Notes: generated by a model not told the origin, from the sequence alone. Counted from the stretch's first letter, positions 10,567 to 26,100 are shown. The stretch: 64,000 nucleotides of DNA from Sarcocystis neurona (GCA_000727475.1 KL647291.1:720325-784324), one strand, 5' to 3'. Numbers and translations: made by a program.

Positions 10567-13500
10567 CTGCTCCACATGCAACAACAGGCAGCAAGCACAG
10601 CAGCAGCAGCAACAACAGCAGCAGCAGCAAGAACAGCAGCAGCAGCAGCAAGAACAGCAACAGCAGCAGCAAGAACAGCAACAGCGGCGGAGCAGCAATA
10701 GCAAATAATGTAAGTTCCACGTATGGGTGGTGTAGGGTTCCCTTCCCTCTTTTTCTCTCCCGTTTTTCTCTCTTTCAGCTCTCCCCATATACACCAAACT
10801 GTACAACCTGCTAGACATACACGCCTACAGACATATATATATATACATATATACACATATATATATACATAGACATGTATACATATATATATAAAGAGAG
10901 AGAAAAAAAGTGAGAATAAGAAAGGTACAGAGATCCTGTTAAAAAAGATCTAAGCAGACAGTCGTATTGATTCACATATATATAGAAAGAAAGTATGAGA
11001 GTGGTACGCCCTCACCCCCACGTTTCTCCTGGAACATGTTGGGATCTGTAGCATTTGATATTGACGAGAAGAAACAATTTGGTCCCCTTTCGATGTATAT
11101 AATCCCAGCAACACAGATATGCACATACACACATACATAAAGGAATAGACGCAGACACAAGGAGCACCACCACTCAGAGAGGGAGAGATGCATGCGGCGG
11201 CACGGCTACAGATACCCGAGCCACACAAGTGCGCCAGCACCTATATATCTATACGCACATATATATATATATATATATTAGACAAATATAATACACCTAA
11301 TCTATACATGTAATATATTTATATATTTCACAGGAGACAGAAGTCTCCATATAGTATGTATATACAATATACATCCATATATTCCCGAAGAGGCAGAATT
11401 CCGCCAGCACGTATACACATACATTTACGCAATACACACACGTATGTAATATACACGTATGTATAATGTACACGTGTATATATTGTACGTACAGAACATA
11501 TCTGCGTGATTCCTGGACATATTCTGCGTATGGGCGTGTACACACAGAAGCCACAAAGGAGGTACAGGGAATCACCGAGAGAAGTCAGGCTCGCCGTACG
11601 TATACACAAATGTGTGTGCGCGCGTCAGCAAAGACGGCTGAAAGACACTCTTTTTGCTGCGATATGTCATTTCCAGCATTTCTCCTGGAGACCACACAGA
11701 GAAGACGAGGCGAATGCGACGAAGAAGAAGACGCGGTCTGTCGAGTGGAGGCCAAAAAAAAACGATCGACTCAAATAGGGAGGTGAGAAAGGGGGGGGAC
11801 TACAGCGACGTCGGGGAGGAGAAGGACAGCTCCCGTTGCGGTGCTTCTCGCTTCTTACAGTATATCGATCGACAAGCTCAGAAACTTCCTCGACGAAGGG
11901 AGGAGCAGCTGCTGCTCCCACCTGCCGCTTGGCCCGTCGCACCAGCAGCCAACCTGCGGCCACACACACGCACGCAGAAACGCGTCGGCAGTCTTTCGCG
12001 TTGCCGCAACACGGAGACCTCCGCATGACACGTGGAGAGGAGAAGTTGAGGAAAACTGAAAAAGTAGACACCGGAAAGAGAAGAAGTAGAAGCGGCGCGT
12101 GAAGGTGGGACCCCACAAGAAAGACAAGCGAAGAGCGACACAGCGAGGGAGCAGCAGCAAAAGAAGCAAGGAGCTGCCTGTCTCTTCCTCTCGCTCTGTA
12201 CGAAGTCGTTTAGCAGCTGCTGTCCATCCTTCTCTGCGCCGATTTACAAACACATATATATGAGTAGATAGATATGTGGAAGAGGGATAAAGAGGAATTC
12301 AACACATCTTATAATACATACACATGCTGCTTACTTACATCGATATTGTCCCACGAGGACATACAACACCTATAGCCTCCTTCAAGTATCTGTCCACACG
12401 TGAAAGTGTGCTTCAGCACATGCAAATAGATAGATACCGAGTCACACACGCACTCGTATGTCTGCAGCCATTCACGTATATGTACAATCTATACGTGTAT
12501 ACACACACATATATACATACATACATTCATACATCTATGCACATCCACACATACATGAAGTTAACTACGCATTTATATGTGCATAGTCATTTACATATAT
12601 GTGCAACCCATACACATATATATACATACAGTCATACACATTTAGACATATATACAACTATGCAATTATATGTTAAGCTGCCTTTACGCCGTACATTAAC
12701 ATACACACATAGGCAAACATGTAGCTATGTCCATGCTTATACATGTATAGCCCGTACTTAAAGTCAATATATATGTACATATGTGTAAATAGGCAAAGCT
12801 GCAAATCTCCGCTGCAGAGATGTGGAGAGGTGCGACTGCCCTGTCCACGACCTCCCCCTGCGTGAGTGGGGTTCCCCCCCCCATCTGTCCCTCTGTACGC
12901 CCTCAATTTTGTCCCCCGTCAAATCCGTTTTTCTCCACGTTGATGATACATACATAATAAATGTCTTCTCTCTGCTTCTTCTCTTCTGACGCGGAGGTCA
13001 CCACCTCCTTCTGCTTCGGATTCACGGGCCCCCTACATACTCTTCTCCCGCATCATCTTCCGCCTTCGCGTCCACGTCTGGGGGCCGTTCTGCTGCTGTC
13101 CACACACACACACGTGTCTCCCTCTGTCCTCTCCTCCCGATGTCTGTCTATCTGCCCTCCCTTCCCCTTCTCCCGTCTCCGTCTCTTCTTCGCTGCGGTC
13201 CTTCCTGTCTCGGTTTCTCTTTTTGTGACTTCTTCCTTTCTGCCTTCTTCTCTGAATGTGGGGGGACACTTTCCTTTTCCCGGGTCTCTCCCTGCTTGGG
13301 GAACTCTCTTGCTGTCTCTCTGTGCCGCTGCGGCGAGCCGGCCCGTCTCTGCATCGGGCCTGCTGCCGTTCTTGCGTCTGCTGCTCTCTCGGTGGGCTTC
13401 TTCGTCATCGCTTCTTCTGCACACGTCTCTTCCTTTCTCTCTCTTGATAAAAAGGGTTACTCACACACAAGTGCATGCGTAATATCTATGTCTCTCTTCT

Positions 13501-14128
13501 GCGTGTATATTTTATATATTTGTGGCTTTTTCCCTCCTGTTCTGTCTCTCGATACTGAGGCACCTCCACACACATACACGTGTGTGGGTCTACTTGTGTC
13601 TTTTTGTTCCTTTCTCTTTCTCTGCATACTTTCTATGACTTACCGTTCTACTCATCTGCGACGTCCTCCTCTCTTTAAAGTTTTCTCTCCTCCTCTTTAT
13701 TGCTTCATGAATACCAGTCGCTTTCTCCCTTAGGATATGCTCATCTTCCTATTTCTTTTGCAATACACAAACATATATTCAGACACATATATACATTTGC
13801 ATATCTTCTACTACACAACATACTCTGTCTCCCTATCCATATATATATGAATACACCATATATATACACATAAATATACATATCTCTTCCTCTCTTCATA
13901 TACACCGTTATCCTGCTCTTTGTCTGTCTCCTCTCTACATATCTATGTACGTGCACACACATATATTTATATGACTCTTTCTCTGTCTCTCTCTCTCCAT
14001 ATATATATATATATATATGTCCCCACCTCCCTCTCTCTCTCTATCTATCTATACAACACATATACATATATATATATATATATATGTGTACTCTTCCACG
14101 GCTCTCTAGGCACACACCTTTCTCCTTC

Positions 14129-14167
<39 letters not shown>

Positions 14168-17100
14168 TAGGTAGATAGATAGATGTATCTGCCCGTCGCT
14201 CTCTCCATATCTACCTATCCATATATATATATATATATATATGTCCCACCCCCCTCCTCTCTCTATATATATCTATCTATCTATCTCTCTCTCTACATAT
14301 ATATACACTCATCCACGGCTCTCTAGGTACACACCGTTCTCCTTCATATATATATAGAAATATCTGCCCGTCGTTCTCTCTGTTTCTCTATCTACCTATT
14401 CATATATATATATATATATGTAGACGCATCGATGGCTCTCTATGTACAGATCTTTCTCCTTCTTTCTGATTTGTCTGTTTCTCCCCGTATCGACGCATAT
14501 CCGTATATATATCCTTCTCTCTATCTTCTCTCTCTATATATACGCACGTCGTATTTCACGTGTCACGTCGACCTAATTAATTTTCTCCTTCTCTCTCTTT
14601 TTGTCGGTCTCCTCGTCACATCTACACACACGTCTATCCAGACATGTTATTATTCTCTTTTCCCGAGAAATACCCTTCTTTTCCTTCTCTACTACACTCA
14701 CTTGTGTGTACGTTGGGCTCTGTCTACGTGTCTTCTTCTCCGTGTATATGGAGATGTCTCTCTCTTCGTATATACGTGTGTGTGTGTGTGTACGTGTCGT
14801 ACGAATTTCTTCTCTTCTTTTTGCTGCTCACCTACGTTTTCACCCATTCCCGCGTTTGCTCGTCTCTATTCATATGACCTTCACTCTTCCCCCACTTCTC
14901 CTCTGCCATTTTCTTCTGCTTTCTCTTGGAGTTCTCCTCTGTGGAGGAGTAGACAACGCGTGTCTCACTCACTTTTCTTCCCTTTCTCGCGATCCCCCCT
15001 CCTCTTCCTTTCCTTTTCCTTATTTTTCTTTTTCTCGCGATCTACCCTTCTCTCTTTTTCTTGCATTGTCTCTTTTTGTCTGCCCCTCTTTCTGTTCTCC
15101 TTTCCTTCCTGTTTTCCCCTTTCTCCTTGCCTCTTCGTCTCCTCTTTGTGTCTTTCTCTTTGCTTCTCCTCCTCTTCTTCTCCCTTTTCTGTCCTCCTCT
15201 CTCGTTGAAAGTTTCTCGCATTGCTGCGAGAGGTGAGTTTCCGTCGGCAGAGAACCCAGCAGCAGAGACGTGGACGCAGAGAAGTAACAGAGGGAGAAGA
15301 GAGACAACATACAGACGAAGAGTTCTGCAGGAGAAACGACGAGAAGAGAAGGCAGCGTGGGAGGGCTGCTGCTGCAGATGAAAGGAGAAGTCGTACCAGC
15401 TGCCTCTCCTTCCCCTCGAGCAATGGCTTCAAGAAGAAGAAGAAAATTCTCGCGGTCGGGCGGGCGCAGAGAGGCGACCAGCCCACAGTCGAGGAAGACG
15501 AGCTGCTGCTGCTGCTGTATGTAGCGGTATGGGCGGATGCACAACATCTCCTCCCCGCCCTCTGCGACGTCATCGGCCGGAGCCACTGCCGTAGAAGCAG
15601 CAGAAGACGGAGAGCAAACAGAATACGAAGAAGAAGGAAGCGAAGAGGGGCCTGTGGCAGCAGAAGACGCTGACACCGGCGGGGGATGGAGAACAACAGA
15701 AGAAGAAGCAGCTGCAGCAGGCGAAGTCGAAGCAGCAGACGACGGCGACGCGGAAACATGCTGCTGCTGCGTCTTCTTCGAAAAGTGTCTCGCCGCTGCT
15801 CCTGGTGCACCTGCTGCTGCTTCTGCTGCCGTTCCTGCTTCTGCAGCGTGCCCTCGAGGGCGCACCAGCCGCGTCACAGGAAGAATCGCCTCTGCTGCGG
15901 CTGCAGCGGCGTCGTCTTGCTGCTGCTGCTGCTTCTTCCCGTCGCCTTTTTCCTGGGCGCAAGAAGAACGAGAGAGACACGTCTCTCTGTGTGTGAACGT
16001 CAGCACAGAAAAAGGCAGAGAAAGACAGGAAAACTCACAGAAATCCACACGTGCTATCGGCTTCCTCACCGTAGCAGCAGCAGCAGCAACCCACTCCCGT
16101 ACCTGCGTAGTGCGTTGTGAAGCCTCCTCACACATAGGGAGAGAATAAGCACAGGCAGACAGAGAGGAAGTCCAAGCAAACAGAAAAGTACTACGAACGT
16201 GGCGACCTCAAAGACGTCCCCACATGCAAACACATTCACAGAAAAAGAGAGATGAACAGAAAGGAAAGGGATCAAAGAGAAGAAGAAAGACACCCGAAAC
16301 ATCCCGTACACATGTGTGCATACATATGTGTAGACTTATAGAGAGAAAGTTTTCCCAGCGAAGAGCGGTATCTTCTACCTTACCTAACATACACGCACTT
16401 ACACGTACACTTCTACATATACACATATATGTAGATATATATATGGAGAAAACGAAGACCCATCTCTCTCTCTGTATATGTATATATATTCGTGGGCACC
16501 CACTCACACAGCCGCATATATATACATATAGATAGACATATAGGTTCATATACATGTAGGCAAACCTACATAGAATTATACGCCTGCACACTGCTATATA
16601 AACACACAAATATACGCGAATACATGTTCCACATATATATATATATATATGGAAGGGGCCCCGGCATACAATTTCATGTATAGATATCCATACTGAGAGA
16701 GTTCTCCAGAAAGATATCTACAGAGACCTGTTGAGCAATAAACAAATATGGGTAGGTTTGTCCACAACAACACATATATATACATATAAAATATACCTAT
16801 AAAATATAATATATATATTATATATATTGTGTACGTTGATGTATATATCTGCTTGGAGTCTGTAGAGAGCTATGCATATGTGTGTCTCGGCGAGTAAACT
16901 CCTATCTACGTCCATTCACATGTATGTTAATATGTATATGTACTTCACCGATAGACAGATGTGTACATATGTTTCTCATATATATCTACAGAGATCCATA
17001 CATATATATGTATATATGGAGGACGAACAGAGAAATGACGAGGACGGCGAGGTGGTGAAACTAATAGAAGTATAGACGTGCACGTAGATATGCTGCTGTA

Positions 17101-20100
17101 AGCCGTGCTGTTGACATGTGGAGGTAAAATTTCTCCATCCGTGTGCTGCTGCTTCCTCGGTCGACGGGAGGGGATGTTGTATGAAGAGAGACACGAGTTT
17201 CTTCTACGCGTGCGTGTGTCTCAGCAGAGGACAAAAGAGAAAGTCAGAGAGACGCAGAAAACACAGAAATGCTGCTGCCGCCCTAGCGGACCACATATAT
17301 ATAACATAGAAAGAGAGGAGGGCGTCTCTCGCCAGGAGAGGCGGAGCAAGAGAAGAACGGCATACGTGGGAAGAGTGCTGCTGCGGCAGATGCAGCAGCT
17401 CCAGAAGCCGAGGAGGCAGCAGCTGCAGCAGCTCCCCGTCGAAGAGTCTGCTGCGGCGGGCTGCTGCAGGAACAGCGGCTCCCACACGGTCAGCCACCGC
17501 AGCAGCCGCATTTCTCAACAGAGAAAGAACTCCTGACGCAGCAGCAGCAGGTTGATCAGCGCCGGCATCCGCAGCAGCTGCTTTCGTGGCAACACGGAAA
17601 GGAGAAACAGGAGGAGGAGGAGGAGAAGCAGCAGCAGTACCAGCAGCAGCAGTACCAGCAGCAGCAGCATCAGCAGCAGCGGCAGAAGGCACGTCCGCAA
17701 GACGAGAGGCAGCTGAAGACGCGCCATCGCCGTCGCCGCTGGTCGAAGCCGCAGAAACGTCTGCAGCAGGTTGTCCGGCAGCAGCGGCAGGCTGTGCAGC
17801 ACCACCGGGAGCACCTCGCGAAGCGCCGGCATCAGCAGCAACAGCACGGCGTGGTGCCGCTGCTGCTGGTGCTGCTGCTGCAGGTGCTGCTGCTGCAGGT
17901 GCTGCTGCTGCAGGTGCTGCTGCTGCAGGTGCTGCTGCTGCAGGTGCTGCTGCTGCAGGTGCTGCTGCTGCAGGTGCTGCTGCTGCAGGTGCTGCTGCTG
18001 GAGGGGCTGCTGCTGGAGGGGCTGCTGCGGCTACGGCTGGTGTTGGCGCAGCTGTAGGCAGCGGTAGTAGCTGCCGAGGACAGCGAATGAGAATATTACC
18101 CGGATGCAGGTCTGCATGTAGGAAGTTGTTAATTAGCAGCATGCGTAGAAATGCATGCAGCGCCGTCATACTCAATGCTCGGCCCTCCTGTTTTGAAGAC
18201 GCAGGACAGCAGAAGCCACAGCAGCAGTAGCATCAGGGCTGCAGCAGCAGAAGCAGCTGCAGTCAACGGGAAGCAGCAGCAGCAGCCGCAGAGCGCGAAC
18301 AACAGCCGCAATGGATGCGACAGAAACAGCAGCAGCCGCAGAAGCCAGGGAAACAGCAACAAAAGCAGCAGCACCAGCTACAGCAGCAGCAAAAGCCAGG
18401 GAAAGAGCCAGGAACGCAGCGGCAGCAGCAGCACCAGCAGCAGCAGTAACACGAGCAGCAGTAACGCCAGCAGCGGCAGCAGCAGTAGCACCAGCAGTCC
18501 GGGCAACGGCCCACAAAGCAGCAGCAGCAGAAGCCAGGGCGACGGCCAGGGAAGCAACAGCATCAGCACCAGCAGCAGAAGCTAGGTGGCAGGAGCAGCC
18601 AACAAGCAGTCGCAGGTGCCGGAGCAGCAGCAGCAGCCAGACACTGGCAACAAGAAAGGATTATCGAGAGAGCCCTTTCAAAAGCAGCAACACCGGCAGC
18701 AAAGAGAGGAAGGTGAAGAAGCCTGACAAGCAGCGGCAGCAGCGGTAGCAAATGTACAGAAGATTTCTTCCTTCAGGAACAGCGGCGGGAGACGTAGCCG
18801 CACAGAGGAGCACCAGCATGGCAGCAACAGCAAGAGGTGCAGCAGCGGCAGTAGCAGCAGCACACATGCCAAGCTACAGCAGCAGCAACAAAAGAGAAAA
18901 GAGCAACAGCAGCAGAAGCCGTAGTCGTCCACTTCAGCGGTAGTAGCACAGAGGCAGTGGTGGTAGTACGCAGCGGTGGTAGTAGGACCCCTGTCACAGC
19001 ACAGCAGGAGGCGCACAGGAGAACAGCAGCAGCAAGTCGCACAGAAGCAGCACGAGGTAGGACCGTAAGCAGCAGCAACACGCCTTCCTAGCAGCAGCAG
19101 CAGGTGGGCACAGGTGGCGCCCGCTGCATGGACAGCAGAGCAGCAGCAACAGCAGAGCATTTCCCTTCAACGCCCGCAGCAGATTAGCAACACAGCAGCG
19201 GACCAGCAACAGCAGAAGAGAAACAACAGCAACAGAACAGCGACAGCAACAGAAGCCTAGCGGCCGCAGCAGCAGCAGCACTGGCACGTAGAGACGCAAC
19301 AGGAGCAGCAGTCGCAGCGCCGTCAGATCAGCAGCGGCGACGGTGGCGATGGCAGCAGTCCAGCAGCAGAAGCAGCAACTGGAGGAAACCGCAGCACAAC
19401 GGCACCACCGGAACAAGCATCAAAAGAAGCAGCAGCAATCAGCGCAGCAAACATAAAGGGAAGAGGGTAGCAGCGGCAGAACAGCAGGATCCGCAACAGC
19501 CACAGGCTGAAGAGGAAGCCACTACAGCAGAGGAAAGACTACCCTGCAGGGCAGCAGGAGAAGCACCCATCTCAAAGTGGCAGCGCAGCCGCCGTGCTGT
19601 CATCTGCAGATGCTGTCTCTCTGTTTTCCTCTCTTCGAACATGCAGAAGCGCACATTGCGTTATCGCAGCAGTTGTAGACCCGGCTGCAACGGGCAGCAT
19701 GCGAAGAGCGGAGAATAACTCTTCCAGCTCCTATCTACAGAGACCCGTCGACGGAGACATTTCAATACATTTTTCTACTTCAACACGTATACACCAACAT
19801 ATCTGTCACTCTCACTCTCCCCGTATACATATATACATATATATATATACACATATATATATACATATATATATACACATATATATATACACGTATCGAG
19901 ATGTGTACTATATCTACACACGTGTCTGTGTGTTTGTATGCCTGTCTCTCTTTCTCCTCTCTCTCTCTATATATATACACACATATATATATATACATAT
20001 ATATATACATATATATATACACATACATATATATATATANNNNNNNNNNNNNNNNNNNNNNNNNNNNNNNNNNNNNNNNNNNNNNNNNNNNNNNNNNNNN

Positions 20101-23100
20101 NNNNNNNNNNNNNNNNNNNNNNNNNNNNNNNNNNNNNNNNNNNNNNNNNNNNNNNNNNNNNNNNNNNNNNNNNNNNNNNNNNNNNNNNNNNNNNNNNNNN
20201 NNNNNNNNNNNNNNNNNNNNNNNNNNNNNNNNNNNNNNNNNNNNNNNNNNNNNNNNNNNNNNNNNNNNNNNNNNNNNNNNNNNNNNNNNNNNNNNNNNNN
20301 NNNNNNNNNNNNNNNNNNNNNGTCTCTCTTTCTCCTCTCTCTCTCTATATATATACACACATATATATATATACATATATATATACATATATATATACAC
20401 ATACATATATATATATATACATATTGCACCTGTGTCTGTGCGTGTACGTGTGTGTGTGTGTCTCTCTCTCTCTACATATATATACATATATGTAGGGAGA
20501 TGTCGACCCGCAGCAGCATGCACATGCATATATATGTACATACATATCTTTATATATATTTATAGGTATATGTACGCAGATAGGGAGATATATCAAGGCG
20601 CAGCAGCATCAGCTGTCTCTCACTGACAACAGGTGCCAGCACGTCTCCTGGAGTGGCTCATCCTCATTTGCAGCTGAAAATACAACAGCCATATATATAT
20701 ATATATAGGTATGTAGAATACGATAGATATAAGCATATATACATACAAAGAGAGAGATAGACACATATGTACAGATACGCGTAAGAGCATGGTAGTGTGT
20801 GGGGCTGTGAAGAGTGGAGGCAGCGGGCTGCTGTACAGTGTAGTAGACTTCTCACTTTATCAAGCTGGTGGGCAGATGCCTTTGCAGCAGCAGTAAGACT
20901 TGCTTCGATACTTTCGCCGACGTGTTGGCCTCCCAGGCTTGCCAGTAACTGCTGCTGCTGCTCTTCTGCCTTCTCCTCCTCTTCCTCTACCACCACGGTT
21001 GCCGCCGCCCCACGCTGCCGGTGCGCTTTCTCCTGCTGCGCTTCTTCCTGTCCTCGCTGCTCCTGCTCTCGCTGCCCCTGCTGCTGTCGCTGCTGCTGCT
21101 GTTGCTGCGCCGCTTTGGACTGGTGGAAGCGTAGCAGCAGATCCAGAGGGAGGCCTTCTTCGAGAGTCATCACGAGGACTCCCCTGCTGCAAAGCGGCAG
21201 CAGCGGCAGAGGAAATGTGACGCCTGCTGGTGGCGGTGTTGCTGCGGCCGCGCTGCTGCTGCTGCGAGAGCGAGCTGCGGGAGGACCGGCAACGTCTGCT
21301 ACAGCGGCAGCCGCCGGAGAACGCGCGTGCGTGAGTTGCTGCAGCCAGGCAAGAAAGCGCAGCAGATATGGAGCTGCAGCAGCAAGCGTTGGGGACGCCA
21401 CGAAGAACTGCGGCAGTTTCTCGTCCACTGCTGCTTCACAAAGAAAAGGTACCGTCGTTGCCGCCGCGGTCGCTTCTTCTTTTCCGCCTGGCTCTCTCCC
21501 TTCCGCTGTTTTGGCTGCTGCAGCTGTTGCAGCTGCCGCTGACGGCGACCCAGCAGCAGCTACAGCAGAGCAAGAAGGAGGAGGAGGAGCAGCAGCAGCA
21601 GCGGCACTATAGCCAGGGACGGCGTCAGCTGGGGAAGAAAAAGAAGAAGAGGAAGAGGCAGCCGCAGCGAGAGGGGAAAGAGAGAAGGGGAAAGGCGGCA
21701 CGGCTTGGTTGAACGAAGACCTAAACAGCAGCAGATTCCGCGCCTCTTCGCGCAGGTCGAGCTGCTTCCTCATCGCTTCCGCAAACTCTTCCGCCCTGCA
21801 GAGCACCAGCAGAAGCAACAATAGCCGCAGCAGCGACAGCAGGAGCAGACGTCATAGCAGCAGCAGCAGAGGCAGCAAAGCATCCGTGGGAAAAAGGAGC
21901 AGCGCAGCAAGCATTTGCGGCAAAGGTGAGGAGAACCGAGAGACGAAGTGGTAGCAGGAGAACGCGAGGGAGAGACGCAGCAGCAGCAGTAGCAGCACAA
22001 GTCCTACAGGTACACTAGGTGTGGAGCCCTGCAGGCCAGACACTTGTCAGCAGCAAAGGGGAAACACACGCAGCAGCGGCGCAAAAGACAGGATCAGCAG
22101 CAGCAGCCGCAGCACAGCAACGAGTAACAGCAGCAGCAGCAGCAGCGAAGAAACGAGCAGCAGCAGAGAAGAAAAGGGCAGCAGCAGAGAAGAAAAGGGC
22201 AGCAGGGGAGTAGAGAAGGGCAGCAGCAGCGAAGAAACGAGCAGCAGCAGAGAAGAAAAGGGCGGCAGGAGAGAAGAAAAGGGCAGCAGGAGAGAAGAAA
22301 AGGGCAGCAGGAGAGAAAAAAAGGGCAGCAGCAGAGAAGAAAAGAGGAGCAGCAGAGAAGAGAGAGCAGCAGGCAGGAGCAGAGAAGAAATGAGCTGCAT
22401 GTACCCCTCAGACAGAGATATCCACTCCGAGTTCGTCAGCGCATCAATCGCCCGAGCTGCAAGTTGCATGAGCAGCAGATCTACTGCCATCTCGTCCCGC
22501 GTGCCTGGGCGAACAATTTTCACTGCCACTTCTAACCACAAATTTTCATTCTTCTTCCTCTTTTCCTCATTCTCTCCCTGCTGCTGCTGCTGTCTCTGCT
22601 CTATCTTCGCCTTCTCAGTTGCGTCGTGCGCCACCTTCTCTTTCGCCTCTCCCTTCCCGTCCTGCTGTAGCGATTTCCCCACATCCGTCCCTGCTTCTTC
22701 TACCTGCTGCTGCTGCTTCTTCTTTGGCGGTGCGTTTCTGTCCTGGAGCAGCAGCTGCGTCTGCGGCGGGGGGTGAAGTACTGCGTGCTGCTGCGGCCGC
22801 GGCCGCGGCTTCGAAGAAGTGTTCTGCTGCTGCTGCGCTTCGGCTGCTCGTTGGGCCGCCCTCTCCGTCTGCGCTGCCTCTTCTTTTTGTCCCTGCTGCT
22901 GCCGCTCCTGCTCCTCCTCTTGGTTGAGCTGCTGCTGCGGCTGCTGCAGGTGTCCTGCTGCCGCGAGCCCCGCTGCAGCAGCAGCAGCAACACCCGCAGC
23001 AGCAGCAGCCCCTACGACAGTGCGTCGCGCTGCCGTCGCCCTCAGCTTCTTCTTCGCTACCGCAGCGGCCACGCCGAGGAACAGAGCAGCAGCGGCAGCA

Positions 23101-26100
23101 GCAACCGCCGTCGCCGGGTGGTTCGCAGCAGCAGCAGCAACAGCGGGAGTCTGGGGAAGCGGAAGCGAAGTCTCAGCCGCAGAGGGCGACGCTGCAGCAG
23201 CACTGCCTGGTGCGCTGGCCCCCTGCTGCAGCTGCTGCTGCGAAGAGGAAGAAGAAGGCGTGCACGGCAGATATGTCGAGACGGGAGGGTCGTGGGCAAA
23301 AAACGCATGGCGAAGAAAGCGGCGCTGCGCCGCATCTCTCGTGTTCACATGCAGCTTCAGAAGTCCCCGGTACACGACGGCGACACAGCCACTTCCTACG
23401 GGACTGCACACGCACGCATGCACACAAATACGTCGAGACACATCTATGGATACGTCTCCATATACTTCCGCATGCATGCGCCTGCATCCTTTTCTACGTA
23501 TATGCAGAAGTGCAGCGCATGCATTCGCTTCTCTCCTTAAACGTCTATTTCTACACGTATGCGCAGACACGCATGTGCAAACCCACCCACCCACCCACCC
23601 ATATACACGTATTCACACATGTGTACGTATGCGCCTGTATATGCCTTTCGCTCTACCTCCATATATAACATGTCTGTGGGCGTGTGTTGCCACACGCGTA
23701 CACACGCATACAAACGCATATTCGTACACATGTATGGCCTTGTCTCTCTGTCTTTTCCTCTTCCTCGGGGCAAACATATTTATATTTGTAGAGTCCCCTT
23801 GACATATATGGGCCCTTGGAGACGCGTGTTTTTTTCTTTTCTCTGTGTCCGTCTCCCTGTGTCTTTCACACATCCAACACGCCATCTAAATGGCGACATT
23901 TAGCCGCCAGCCCGCAGTGCCGCGCATGCAGAGAGACACACGCGCCCCCTCTGCAGCGCGTCCGCACGAGACTGGGAGCCGGCGGCGCACAGAGACGGAG
24001 AAAAGAGGGAACTTGACGGCGACGGAGCAACGCACACCGCATGCATGAGGCTGCCTCGCCAGCTTCCTCTCCCCCGCCCGTTCTGCATGCAGAGACCTCT
24101 TTCATTAACAGACAACACGGATTCACCGACTTTCTTCTTCTCCTTTCTCGTCCACGTGTGTGGCGCTGAAAAAGTGGCAACGACGACGACGATTTAAAGA
24201 AGGAGGGGAAGAGATGCATGTGCATGCGTCTGTGTGTGGGGGTGTGCGCATGCGCGTGAATAAGCTGGTGTGGTGCTCTACAAACAGGAGAATATACATC
24301 CTCATTGCATGCCCGCAGGTCTGTGTATACACGTACACGCATGCGTATCTCTCTCTGTCTCTATACGCCCACACATACGTATATACCGTGTATGTGTTTC
24401 TCTTTATCTCGACAGCTACACATACACATATATACATGTTGTGCCTGTGTCTTCCTCAGTGTATACACACATATATATATGCTTGACACACCGCGTATAT
24501 CTGTCTCAACAACGACATCTATAGATATATATGTATAAAAACTTACATATATATACGTTGTATGCAAGCTGTATCTGTATCTGCCTATCTGCGCCTGTAT
24601 ACCTATATATATTCATTTTATATACGTTGGATATGTGTCTTCTTCTCAGCATATATACATGCGTATATGTATATATACACGTTGTATATACGGCGTATCT
24701 CTGTGTCTCTCTCTCTGCATGTATACCTCCGCACACATATGTCTAGCTACGCATGTAGACGTATAATATCCATATATATATACATAGAGAGGCGTATCTC
24801 TCTCTATATATATATGTCTGCCGAGTGTACCTGTAGACGTAGAATACACATATATATATATAGATGTGTATCTCTGTCTCTGCCGTTGAACAGTGATATA
24901 TGTGTATATAAGTCGAACATGCATACACACGTGGAATTTATATTTGTACGTTTGTTTGGGTATTCATTGATACGCGTGACTTGAGGCAGGCACGAGGATA
25001 TGTTGGTACATTTTACAGCGGCTTGCCTGCATGCAGACCTACGAGTCTCTGCGTAGAGAAACAATCAATCACTCCCGCCTACAAGATAAACGGATGTATA
25101 CATGAGCAGTACACAAATACTTACACCCAAAAGGCGCCATATATATATATGTACGTACACGCACGCGTATAGATATATAAATATACGTGTGCGGAAGGAC
25201 ACATTCTTGCGGGCGGCAGAAACGAGAGGGTACACACGGAGAGAGCGGCACGCAAAAAAAGTGCCACTCGCCAGAATCTGGTAAGTGAAGAAAGCGAGAG
25301 AGTACCTTTTCTGCAGGAGAAACTCGGCAGGAATAGACAAAGTGCTGCCTGCAGCTTCACGCAGGGGCACGTATCACCGTTTCTCCGCCGGAGGGCGGGC
25401 AGCAGCAGGGGCAGAGGACGAAGAGCGGCAGCAGCAGCAGCAGCAACGCAAGAAGCAGCAACACACACGCGTGAACTTCTCTCCGTCTCTCTCTCTTTGT
25501 GTGTCTCTGGCCAGAGCCACAGACCGCAGCGGGGCGGCGCGCACGCACCACAGCAGCGGAATAATAAAGGCGGCGGCAATGCACCAGGACGACGCATGCA
25601 GCAACAGAGGCGGCAGCAACAAGGAAAGCAGCAGAAAAACACCCCCGCGCGGAGCGCATGCAGCGCCGCAGCCAATCAAAATGGCAACAGAAATATGCGC
25701 AGACATCAACAGGTCACGCACACTCTCGCATGCAGAGCAGCAGCGGCAGCAAAAACAACGAAGAGAGGCCTGTGCGCACCGGGGATCGAGCAGGAGCTCC
25801 TCTTGCCAGTTTTCGCCGAAGACCCGCTGCAGCTCGGCGCATGCAAGCGGATACAAATAAGACGCTTCCGACGACTGGCGCTGGTACCTACAGCAGCGGA
25901 AGCGAAAGAGAATGACAGCAGGGGAACGGCAGCAGCGTCCTGTCGTACGGAAAAGGCAGTCACAGCTGCAGCACATGCAACGCCGCGACAGCAGCAGCAT
26001 CATCATTCCACCACCAGCAGTAGCAGCAGGAGCAAGGCCAGGAGACGAAGTAGCAGCAACAGTAGGACCGTCGGCAGCGGCAGCGGAGTCGTGTAACAGC

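Noticed and set aside
14432..15236. Ser/Phe/Leu-rich 200-260-codon plus-strand frames that look like membrane proteins
   Set aside because: Explained by the pyrimidine-rich composition; no conserved motif and located inside the kinase intron.
23582..23601. ACCC repeat as an internal telomere-like sequence
   Set aside because: The unit is four bases and does not match the TTTAGGG-type repeat expected for apicomplexan telomeres.
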